Positions 49,154 to 58,162 of a stretch of 64,000 nucleotides of DNA are shown here, one piece after another. Each line of letters opens with the position of its first letter. Positions within the stretch are counted from its first letter, which is position 1. Under the pieces are notes generated by a model. The model saw only the letters and a program-made list of their open reading frames with translations, did not search any database and had not been told where the DNA came from. Position numbers and translations under genes: made by a program. The DNA is taken from assembly GCA_907163375.1 (NCBI GenBank), contig CAJQUW010003408.1, forward strand, positions 182,430 to 246,429, given 5' to 3'. This DNA comes from Prostheceraeus crozeri (taxonomy: Eukaryota > Platyhelminthes > Polycladida > Euryleptidae).

Positions 49154-52100
49154 ATGGTAAGTTAAAGATTTCCTCTCTCATCTCCCTCAAACGTGTGACT
49201 AATAGCATCTTCCTCAATTTCAGGCATCAACTTCATCACCAACGCCCTCTCTTCTCGAGGAAAGTTTAGAGTTATTGAGTCAAGGTAGGTTGTAACACTA
49301 CACTGAGGCTTGAACAGAGATGATAGAATGATTTCTCTTTCAGGTGATGCGAGTTCCAGCTCAGAACTGTCGCGATATGGCAACGAGTGGGAATGTGCTG
49401 ACTGTGGGCACATCTTCACGAGGAAATGGGATCTCACCCGACACATCAAGCGAGGTGTTTGTCGACCTAAGTCGGCATCAATCTCCGAAGGTAGGGATGA
49501 TTCTGTTAACGATGTCTCCTTTTCTTGCGATTTATGCATTCAGTCTTTCGAGACACGTTTTGAACTATCTTCGCACAGACTTCAACATACACACACGAAC
49601 GATACCTACACCAACGGTACCTCCTCTATCCGACTTACTGAGGTGTCCATTAATAATTTAGTGAGGAACTACCAGATGGACTCCTCAGAAACCATTGCTA
49701 ACTTTGAGGAATGGTTTCATCAAAATTCATCATTGATAGAAGCGCTCTTCAACAATTTAGACAATTTTAGGATGAAGGCGCTCATCTATCTTAAAATAAA
49801 ATATGTAAAAATCGACCACCATACTGAACAAATAATAGAGAGGTTAGAGTTTCACATACCCTCCTCTCCTGCAACCGAGGTTGTAGACTATGAGTCTTGG
49901 ATAAATTTTCACATCCAAGGATTAAAATTAAATATTGATAAGTTTAACGAGCGCGATAGCGGTCTCATTTTTGACGGCATTGAGTCCGCCTTATTTAAAA
50001 TCAGTTTATTAGGAAATCATAGTGGTCGAGGCTCCTTTAAACTTCCAAAAAATTTAAAAAACAAAACAGCAGTCATCAATGTCGATTGCGAATCGCAATG
50101 TTTTAAATATGCTGTCCTCTCCATTCTCCACTATAATGACATCAATGCGAATCGAAATCGTACATATAGCTATAGGCAGTGGGAGAATGAATTAAACTTC
50201 GATGACTGTAATAGTGACGATATGAAAATGAAAGATATAGAAAAATTTGAAAAATTGAACAACATTAAAATAGTTCTCCATGTTTGGGAAAAGGGATTGA
50301 AGGGTGTGCGCTACAACTCGCGTTCGAGTTGTTATGACCATGTTGTCAACCTTTTATTAGTAAGACAGGATGATAGTGAGGAATGGCACTACTGCGGCAT
50401 TCCCAAAATTTCTCGCTTATACCACCACTTAAGAAATTCTACCTCATCATAGATTTATTACTGTGACAGATGCATTCGGAACTTTAGGAGTAAAAACAAA
50501 TTTGAAACTCATTATGAGTGGTGTAAGCGAGGTAAACTGCAAATGGAACGCATGCCCAAAGATAAGGAGTTTTCATATAGAGAGAATGGCGATGAACTAA
50601 GTCCTCTTCGTGTCATCTATGCTGACATCGAATGTTATATCGATGATAACATCCATCGACCAGCAGCCATTTCCTGCTATGAAGTATGGCATGATCACTT
50701 TAGGAGTAGGCAAAATAAAATGCGCGTCTGGCAAGGTGAGGATTGTATTTACCAATTCCTACAATTCCTCGAACAGGCTGTAAAATTTCAGCAAAAATAT
50801 GATGGTGAACTCTATCGCAGATCATTGCATATGACAGCAGATGATCAAGCAAAATTTGATAGTTGCAACGTTTGCCCCAAATGTAGGAAAACATTTGACG
50901 ATGATAAGATTAAGAAAGTGCGCGACCATGATCACATCACTGGTAAATTTAGAAACGCACTCTGTTCAAAATGTAATTTTTCGCTGAGGATGAAGCGGCG
51001 TACATTACCCGTCATTTTCCATAATTTCAAGGGCTACGACAGCCATATGATAATAAAAGGAGGTTTAGGTCAAATGAAAGAGTGGAAGCTTGATGTAATA
51101 GCACAAACGAGAGAGAAGTTTATGGCCATGACAGCAAAAGTGCCTGTCGATAAAACTAAAGAAAATAAGACGGTCTATTTTGATATAAAATTTTTAGATT
51201 CCTACCAATTTATGACTGCATCACTGGCCTCTCTCGTGCAAAATCTAAAGTCTCTTCCACTAACACAAAATCTTAAGAAACAATACCCAAATCTAACCGA
51301 TGAAGTCATCACACGGAAAGGAGTCTTTCCATATGCATATTTTGATGCAATTAGTAAACTCGGCGAGACTTCTCTTCCGCCCATAGATAAATTTAAAAAT
51401 GATTTGACCGGCGCAGAATGTAAGACCGAAGATTATGATCATGCACAAGATGCATGGATAAAATTTGACTGCCATACATTTGGTGAATATATGATTGCCT
51501 ACCTTAAGTTAGATGTATTTTTGCTGGCTGATGTATTTCAGGAGTTTCGACGAGTGGCATTAGAAGAAGATAAGTTAGATCCCGTCCACTTTGTCAGTCT
51601 GCCAGCCATGTCATTTAAGTCTGCTTTTAAAATGACTGGTGAGACCATTCATCTCTTACAAGATCCAGAGATGTATAATTTATTTGAGCGAGGAATTCGC
51701 GGTGGTCTCACATTTGTAAATAAACATAGGTTAAAATCAAAAATAGTAGGCAATGACCAGACTCATCTGAAGTATTATGACCAAAATAATTTGTATGGTA
51801 GTTCATTATCCAAACCGCTACCTCACTCTGAGTTTAGCTGGTTAGATGATAGTGATATTCAACATTTCTCCAACCCTTCTAACATACTAGCAATTCCAGA
51901 TGAAGGTGATTGGGGATATTATTTTGAGATAGATCTAATCTATCCAAATAATATTAAACATAAAACCGTAGATTTTCCACTCGCACCCGAATCAGGTGAA
52001 GTGAGTAAAGATATGTTTTCCGACTTTATGAAACAATTTCATAAAGATTTAGAATCATGTGGACAACCCGACTATAAGCCTTGTCGCAAACTTTTACTCA

Positions 52101-53128
52101 CCCAGTATGATAAAGAAAACTATCTAGTCCACTTTAGCATCTTAAAATTTTATTTAGAAATGGGCATGATTTTAAAAAGAGTTCACCGCATTATTAAATT
52201 TAGACAGAAAGCCTTCCTCAAGCCATATATTGATAGCAACAGCCAGAAACGTGCACTAGCCCAAAATAACTTTGAAAAAGATTTTTATAAATATAAGAAC
52301 AACAGTCTATTTGGTAAGACGATGGAGGATGTTAGAAAGCGCGTAAACTACAAACTAGTTAATGATGATCAAAAGTATCACAAATTGGTCTCATCACCTC
52401 TATTCATCGATAGAGACATTATCGATGAGGACCTTATAGGTGTTAAAATGATAAAATCTGAAGTTGAGTTGTGCAAGCCCATCTATATTGGTCAAGCTGT
52501 TCTAGATTACTCCAAGCTTGAAATGTATCAACTCTTCTATAAAATACTAAAACCCTGTCCTCTCGTAAAAGAGGTTCGTTTGTTGGGTGGTGATACAGAT
52601 AGTTTCTTCTTAGGTATTACCACTCAAAAAGATTTAAATTTTAATGAAGTAGGAAAATCTTTAGAAAGATATTTTGATACATCAAATTATCCTGCTAATC
52701 ATCCACTCTACTCCATCAAAAATAAGGCAAAACTTGGCTGCTTTAAGGATGAGACAGCAGGGAAGGAGATAGCTGAAATGATTCTCCTCCGTCCAAAAAT
52801 GTACAGTATGAAATTAAAGGATAGCGACGATAGCATTAAGCGCGCTAAAGGGATATCAAAATCCATTGTGCAAAATATGAAACATAAGAATTTCAGGAAA
52901 GCCTATAGAAATAAAAATATAACGTTTGTCAATATGACAATCTTAAAATCTAAGTCGCATGAGATCAAAACTCATACTTTTAGGAAACGGGCGCTTTCAG
53001 CATGGGAGGATAAGAGGTGCTGGTTAGAACACAACATATCTCTTCCACATGGACATCCTGACACAAACATACCACCACCCAAAAGAATTAAACTCACACT
53101 ACCACATTCAGGAGACATCTTAGCATAA
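49154..53128 (+). CDS. Protein-primed type B DNA polymerase, spliced, with one in-frame TAG
   Basis: Exon 1 holds only the ATG (49154-49156), intron 1 is 49157-49223, exon 2 is 49224-49284, intron 2 is 49285-49343 and exon 3 runs to 53128. All junctions are GT...AG and the frame is kept. The N-terminus has a C2H2 finger (CADCGHIFTRKWDLTRHIKR) and a second CDLCIQSF finger. A TAG at 50450-50452 interrupts the frame, which continues in phase with another finger (YCDRCIRNF) and the polymerase. Motifs are ExoI YADIECY, an HNH-like CPKC...VRDHDHITG...CSKC knot, YLKLDVFLLADVF, LYGSSL (A), KNNSLFGKTMEDV (B) and GGDTDSFF (C). It would copy the element using a terminal protein. Confidence 0.88.
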
Positions 53129-53433
53129 TCATCCTTAACTTAGTATTTTGATGTTGATTTCTGTAGATAAACATTGTTGTTTTATGTATCGCATGAGATT
53201 GTTTTTTCCTTGTGAATATGTGTCCACATCTGTACATTCCCCATGTGATGACTTTTCCACTGAAAGACATTTTTCCTATCCCTGTATATTTCCACCCTTC
53301 ACGAAGTAAAAAGACTTTTTGTATATAACAATGTTTATTGAAGTGCGCTCATGTATATATTTTTAGTGGATGTTGTATAAAGTCTATTGCTTCACATTCA
53401 TGTACATATTTCAATAAACATATCACAATGACT
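53129..53433. other. Convergent 3' ends with overlapping poly(A) signals
   Basis: AATAAA for the polymerase lies on the plus strand at 53413-53418, and the complement TTTATT for the minus-strand gene lies at 53334-53339. Each signal thus sits beyond the other's, and the two transcripts would overlap by about 80-100 bases. The two signal regions are also partly inverse repeats (TTCAATAAACAT). Confidence 0.55.
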
Positions 53434-54900
53434 TCACTTTGTTTTCCGAAACACTAACGTTATGAGGGATTTAGTATCTTTCACATGGATGCACTCTTGT
53501 AAACCATTGGTAATTTTGATAGCAATAGAGGGTATAGTTTGTTTGACGACGGGATGATAGAAAATAGATTCAAACATCTTCTCGACTATTCCATATGAAG
53601 CGTCTTTATCATGAATGAAATCACGTAAAATGTATTCTTTTTTCTCACCAACAGAAATAGGTAGAATCAAATCACTTTGAATGTAAAGGTTCTGTTCATG
53701 TTTATCAAGTGTCATTGGTGTTTCTATACCAATCGTATGCGCAGCAGCAAACACTGTTTGTAGCATTGAAAAACCAAAGAGTTTTTTCAAATTTTTACTC
53801 AATTGACATTGAATGTCATCGCCCAGTTTCAGAACAACGCGTTGATTTTCAATTGAAAACGAAATGTGGTGTGTCTTTACATCATATTTACTTTTCATCA
53901 CATGCTTCAACTTCTGTTGTATATAAGGATTTACTACATGAATGAAGCTTTCAACTGTATGATATAGACGCGGCATTATATTGATAGCAACTTTAGATTC
54001 TTCATAAGACTGGTAAATTTTCTTGATGCGATCGCCATAGATGTCCACCCACCATTCATCATTAACTGAATCAGCTTTAGTGTGATATTCATGAGAAGCA
54101 TACACCACACCGCTTCCAATAATAGGTGTATAATGTCTTACAAAATGACGCAAGGTTGGAGAGAAATAAACTGTAAGTTTGTCATTATATTTCTGAATAA
54201 CCAACTTATTTTTGTCCGCCATAATTTTTTCTCCATACTTCTTACCCACAGTCTCATTCCATCGTTTTACTAACTCAATAAGTGATAAAGGTTGAATACC
54301 ACGCTTTTTCAAAATGATGCGTTCTTCGCATTCTACAACATCTTCATCAAATATTTTAAATCTATAATGAAATTTGTTGATTCGATTTGAATAAACTTTT
54401 CTAACATTTGCAGTAGCAATTGACGTTAGATGTAGTCCATGACCAAAACCAAGATGCGGATAGAATTCACTATCCAACCTCAGCGTAAGACCTTTAGTAA
54501 AAGAATGAAAGCGGAGGAACTGTCTCCCACTCCAATGATAGATAGTAAACTCATAAGCTTTCTGATTTTTATTCTTCATGATGGAAGTATTACCACTGTT
54601 GAATGCCTTAATAATTTTCTCATTCCCAAATGGCTCATAAGAATCTGATTTTATCTGAATCCATTCATAGTTCCATTTTCCATCTGATGTTAAATTGTAT
54701 GGGAACTGGAATGCATTATTCATCGTTATTCCATCATGGGTGCGAGGAGTCAATATCATTTCTTCCAAATCATTCACATTCTGAATATTGCTATCATAGC
54801 AAATACTAGAAACGCCAACCTCCCATTCACCTTCTAAATGCAGTGGGCGATTTAATTCTACTCGATAGTCTGATGGTTTATTTTTGGGAAATTTATTCAT
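53434..54900 (-). CDS. Polinton structural-type protein with LxGxWEVGV motif (paralog 1)
   Basis: The first ATG is at 54900, giving 488 residues; the frame upstream begins at a TTG. The N-terminus RVELNRPLHLEGEWEVGVSS matches a widespread Polinton protein family of about 450-500 residues with unknown role, always near capsid genes. A paralog follows on the same strand at 54994-56391 with the same layout and a matching SKNLKKLFGF/MDKTLMDILGF block late in the protein. It may be a minor capsid or fibre-like component; this is inferred from context. No membrane span. Confidence 0.65.
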   Translation of the reverse strand: MNKFPKNKPSDYRVELNRPLHLEGEWEVGVSSICYDSNIQNVNDLEEMILTPRTHDGITMNNAFQFPYNLTSDGKWNYEWIQIKSDSYEPFGNEKIIKAFNSGNTSIMKNKNQKAYEFTIYHWSGRQFLRFHSFTKGLTLRLDSEFYPHLGFGHGLHLTSIATANVRKVYSNRINKFHYRFKIFDEDVVECEERIILKKRGIQPLSLIELVKRWNETVGKKYGEKIMADKNKLVIQKYNDKLTVYFSPTLRHFVRHYTPIIGSGVVYASHEYHTKADSVNDEWWVDIYGDRIKKIYQSYEESKVAINIMPRLYHTVESFIHVVNPYIQQKLKHVMKSKYDVKTHHISFSIENQRVVLKLGDDIQCQLSKNLKKLFGFSMLQTVFAAAHTIGIETPMTLDKHEQNLYIQSDLILPISVGEKKEYILRDFIHDKDASYGIVEKMFESIFYHPVVKQTIPSIAIKITNGLQECIHVKDTKSLITLVFRKTK

Positions 54901-54993
54901 AGAAGCATTACTGGGCAACTAGATTAGAAACGAGTCCTTATTTTCACTTTCCATATTATTCACATTGGAAAAATATAATAGCATACTTTTGCA

Positions 54994-56391
54994 TTAACTC
55001 TTCATTCGGAAATGGAGTGTAATACTTGTCACAGCATCTTTATGAAAAGGAATCAACGCACCAGCATCATCATAAATGGCAATATCAATTTGTGGGATGT
55101 AGTTTGATTTCAGCTTTGTATAATGCACTTTCTTGAAAGTATGCTCAGATAAAATACTGCAGCTTTTTGGCTGGTATGGTATCATTGCTAGCAATGGAGC
55201 TTCAACATCTCCCACACGTACATCTTCACCAATATTGGAATATATCTGAAAATAGTTAATACGACGCGATAGCGACATGTCTGCGCTAGCTTTGGTTACA
55301 GTACCACTTTTAAAGATATTTTGATCAAAACCCAAAATGTCCATTAGAGTTTTATCCATAATTAGTTCAATACCTTTTCCACTTATAGTGAGAGACAAAG
55401 TACCTTCTTTTTCAGAAAATGAAATATGTTGCTCATTAATCACTTCATTTAAATAATCTACAACCAATTTAACCGAAGTAATAATGCGAGGCATCAACAC
55501 TCTTGTTTCATGTAAGAAACCACCTAAAGGCTCTACACACTTTCTGTATAAAGATACGGTCCATTCTGTATCAAATTGATTTGACCTTTCACATGGTAAA
55601 TGTTGCATATCAGATTTTCCATGAACAGCTGCAGAACGATGTCGTAAGAACTGATGAAAATCTTTTGAACAAACTAATACTAGATCATCATCATTTAATT
55701 TGCTTATTGCAATATGATTAGATGATTTGATATAAGTCAATGTTGCCACTTGTTTTCCATCAACTCGAAGGAGATAATTAAATTTCTTCAATAATGTTTC
55801 AGGAGTCATGTTTGTCTTTCTTGGCTTAATCACAATCTTCTTCACCAACGTCTTCTCATTTCTTGGAATAAGATCTACATAATAAGCTTCCTCTCGATAT
55901 ATTAACTGTTTATGACCACTTATGTGGTAATTAACGTTAAAATTATCATAGCTTGTTAAGGCGCTAGCGAGGTAGCCTAAATCATTTCTTAAACTTGGAC
56001 TTAAACCAACAATCCAATCTTTCTCAACTACATGATGTACATAATTATAATCATCATTGTGCGGAGTAAATTGGACAATATGTTTACACGCTTTATTCAA
56101 GAAATCATATATAAACTTTTTACATGATAAGAGATCTTTCTTTGGCCACTGTGGAATGTATACTCGGCAGCCCTTTTCACATTGGTAAGCAGCTGTACGC
56201 CTCATATTAATAGTCATCACCTCATGATCAAAAGTATAGACACAGTTGCTATAAACAAGTTGAGTGACACCCACTTCCCAATTTCCATTTAGCTGTTGTG
56301 CATGATCAATGGGAGTAGAAAAGAGTGCGGCTCGATTACTAGTAAATCTCTTTGTAGCCGCATTGCTAAGCAAAATATGATAAAACGACAT
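54994..56391 (-). CDS. Polinton structural-type protein with LxGxWEVGV motif (paralog 2)
   Basis: The first ATG is at 56391 (465 residues); the longer frame starts at a TTG. The N-terminus HILLSNAATKRF, then HAQQLNGNWEVGVTQLVY, corresponds to that of paralog 1. Both have a mid-protein LRKFNYLL/LVKRWNE helix, a FHQFLRH/LRHFVRH block and a late DILGFDQ/LFGFSM block, so the pair arose by tandem duplication. The start codon is only 35 bp from that of the divergent PC4-like gene, so the two promoters must overlap coding DNA. Confidence 0.65.
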   Translation of the reverse strand: MSFYHILLSNAATKRFTSNRAALFSTPIDHAQQLNGNWEVGVTQLVYSNCVYTFDHEVMTINMRRTAAYQCEKGCRVYIPQWPKKDLLSCKKFIYDFLNKACKHIVQFTPHNDDYNYVHHVVEKDWIVGLSPSLRNDLGYLASALTSYDNFNVNYHISGHKQLIYREEAYYVDLIPRNEKTLVKKIVIKPRKTNMTPETLLKKFNYLLRVDGKQVATLTYIKSSNHIAISKLNDDDLVLVCSKDFHQFLRHRSAAVHGKSDMQHLPCERSNQFDTEWTVSLYRKCVEPLGGFLHETRVLMPRIITSVKLVVDYLNEVINEQHISFSEKEGTLSLTISGKGIELIMDKTLMDILGFDQNIFKSGTVTKASADMSLSRRINYFQIYSNIGEDVRVGDVEAPLLAMIPYQPKSCSILSEHTFKKVHYTKLKSNYIPQIDIAIYDDAGALIPFHKDAVTSITLHFRMKS

Positions 56392-56426
56392 TTTTATATT
56401 GCTGATCTGCAACTTTGCATAACATC

Positions 56427-56783
56427 ATGAAGACTTGGATTTTGGACTCTCTACAATATATCAGAGTTGATCGTGATGGAAACGTACATTTCAAAAATTC
56501 TCATGGTCATACATCAAGAGGAATTACATTAACATGGCGACAATTTGTCAACCTCAATGATATCATGAGGGATTTGGAATATTTTGAAACATTAAGATTC
56601 ATCTCCTTGGGTGATCAAGTTTGGCTTCAACATTACAGAAATGAAATTCAAATCTACCATTCTCATTCCGCAAACTGTTTCTCATTTCGCAAATACAATT
56701 GGGAGAAGTATAGAAGATATATACATCGCTCCATCATGACATTTATTCGTCGTGAGTTCATCGCCCTACTATGCAAATCTTAA
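56427..56783 (+). CDS. PC4-like small protein (paralog 1)
   Basis: A 118-residue ORF starts at ATG 56427 (the longer frame begins at TTG). YIRVDRDGNVHFKN followed by SRGITLTWRQFVNLNDIMRD resembles the beta-strand run and KGISLxxEQWxxL helix of PC4/p15 transcriptional coactivators. A second, weaker cycle is VWLQHYRNEIQIYHS then FRKYNWEKYRRYIHR. It therefore may hold two PC4-like half-domains and bind single-stranded or melted promoter DNA. A paralog follows after 22 bp, and then the TBP-like gene. The PC4 relationship is my inference from pattern, not a verified match. Confidence 0.5.
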   Translation: MKTWILDSLQYIRVDRDGNVHFKNSHGHTSRGITLTWRQFVNLNDIMRDLEYFETLRFISLGDQVWLQHYRNEIQIYHSHSANCFSFRKYNWEKYRRYIHRSIMTFIRREFIALLCKS

Positions 56784-56805
56784 TCAGACATGACTACCAC
56801 ACATC

Positions 56806-57456
56806 ATGAGTTGGAAATTAGATTCCCTACAACGTATTGAAACGGATCATGATCGAAACGTCTATTTCAAAGATTCAACTGGAAATGTGAGAAGAGAGTT
56901 TGCTTTATCTTATCGTCATTTTCAATCTCTACATCATATCATGAAGGACTTGAAATACTTCTATATGAAAAGACATTCACGTATTGGAAATCGCATCTGG
57001 CTGCGCGTCAACAATCGGCGAATTCAACTCTATCATTCCCAACTTCATACTAACTTCACATTTCATCAAGGTAGTTGGGAAAAGTATAAAAGGAAGGTAC
57101 ATCGCTCAATTTACTCATTCTTTCATCATGAAGCGCCATCGCTACACCATCGTCAACATTCTCCGTCGCTTCAGACTCTACACCAAAATCGATCTCACAA
57201 CATTACACCAACACCTTCCAAACAGCAAGTATTACCCGGGCCGTCCTCAAATGTTAGTGGTGAAGATGAACAATTCACGGAATCTTCAACTCTTCCCAAA
57301 TGGGACTGTACAGATTCTCGGCGCCCTTTCTCATTCATCGGCGCAGTCAATGCGCTTAGAGCTACAAAGACTACTACGTCGGATATGGAAGAGGGAGAGG
57401 TGTGTGATGTCGAATCTGACTGTGGACAATATGGTGATCTCTACTCAATTGAGTGA
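56806..57456 (+). CDS. PC4-like small protein (paralog 2) with overlapping C-terminal extension
   Basis: Residues 1-112 align along their length with paralog 1 (MSWKLDSLQRIETDHDRNVY, REFALSYRHFQSLHHIMKD, IWLRVNNRRIQLYHS, GSWEKYKRKVHRSI). Paralog 1 ends there, but this frame stays open for another 104 residues, overlapping the TBP-like gene in a different frame. The extension is Ser/Thr/Pro-rich with an acidic end (MEEGEVCDVESD). It is either a true overprinted tail or a lack of stop codons over a conserved gene. It lies in the same cassette as paralog 1 and the TBP-like gene. Confidence 0.5.
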   Translation: MSWKLDSLQRIETDHDRNVYFKDSTGNVRREFALSYRHFQSLHHIMKDLKYFYMKRHSRIGNRIWLRVNNRRIQLYHSQLHTNFTFHQGSWEKYKRKVHRSIYSFFHHEAPSLHHRQHSPSLQTLHQNRSHNITPTPSKQQVLPGPSSNVSGEDEQFTESSTLPKWDCTDSRRPFSFIGAVNALRATKTTTSDMEEGEVCDVESDCGQYGDLYSIE

Positions 57457-57673
57457 CAGTGTATCATTTTTGAAGATTCGTACCAGCAGTTACAATTTGT
57501 GTTATGAACCCGAACTTTTTCCTGCAGCTCTCATTAGTTGTTGGTTACCTGTACATGTGGCAATCTTTCATAATAGTAAAGTGATCATTACTGGACTAAA
57601 ATCTCATGTACAAGCAAATATGATCCTAGACTATCTCATTGAGTATGTACGTACCCAGCGGATTGTAAAATAA
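57128..57673 (+). CDS. TATA-binding protein-like factor
   Basis: From ATG 57128 the product is 181 residues, the size of a TBP core. Repeat 1 (about residues 1-85) has YTIVNILRR, YYPGRPQMLVVKM, LQLFPNGTVQILGA and a following SAQSMRLEL helix. These match TBP's VN, YNPKRFxAVIMRI, LIFSSGKMVCTGAKS and helix 2. Repeat 2 has CYEPELFPAALI and VAIFHNSKVIITGLKS, matching SYEPELFPGLIYRM and LLIFVSGKVVLTGAK. Three of the four DNA-kinking Phe positions are Phe; the first in repeat 1 is not. It should recognise a TATA-like element. Its frame overlaps the tail of the PC4-like gene. It sits inside a Polinton. Confidence 0.82.
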   Translation: MKRHRYTIVNILRRFRLYTKIDLTTLHQHLPNSKYYPGRPQMLVVKMNNSRNLQLFPNGTVQILGALSHSSAQSMRLELQRLLRRIWKRERCVMSNLTVDNMVISTQLSDSVSFLKIRTSSYNLCYEPELFPAALISCWLPVHVAIFHNSKVIITGLKSHVQANMILDYLIEYVRTQRIVK

Positions 57674-57700
57674 AAAACAATTTTTTCCAACATGATGTTT

Positions 57701-58162
57701 TTATTTCAAATCATGATAGAACTTACAAATCATTTTTTCATTAGAGGATGGATTACATGAAAAGTTTTGAATAACAGATGCAAATCGAGATACATGTAAA
57801 CGTCTTAAGATGAAGTACAGTACAAAAGCACCACACGTTGATGAAAGTGGATGTTGTAGTATGCGTTCATTTCGCTGATATTGACGCGTATGTTTTCTCA
57901 ACCACTGCTGTGTTGGTATATTTGGAGGTTGAGCAAGAGAGTCAAATAGTTCACCACGTCGGTCTTCTCCAATAAAGATCGCTTTCCAATGCTCACCGCC
58001 TAAATTCTGTGAATGAGTGTTTAGCACAATAAAGATGGGATAGTGATTTACTGCAGGTGGTAAGGTATCGAGTGAATAGACATTATCGAAAGCTTTCAAC
58101 GTCGCTTCGTCTGCATTACGCTGCACTTTAGTCTTAATATCGTCAGCAGTCAACCAACTCAT
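57701..58162 (-). CDS. Adenain-type maturation cysteine protease
   Basis: This 153-residue protein has a family C5-like triad. The catalytic His is in GGEHWKAIFI, an acidic residue in GELFDSL, the Gln/oxyanion region is near QHPLSS, and the nucleophile Cys is in STCGAFVLYF. Length is short but complete for Polinton proteases. It matures capsid proteins in the virion. Its ATG overlaps the stop of the upstream capsid gene (TAATG), so both are likely on one transcript or translated by reinitiation. An AATAAA for this unit lies just downstream near 57705. Confidence 0.85.
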   Translation of the reverse strand: MSWLTADDIKTKVQRNADEATLKAFDNVYSLDTLPPAVNHYPIFIVLNTHSQNLGGEHWKAIFIGEDRRGELFDSLAQPPNIPTQQWLRKHTRQYQRNERILQHPLSSTCGAFVLYFILRRLHVSRFASVIQNFSCNPSSNEKMICKFYHDLK

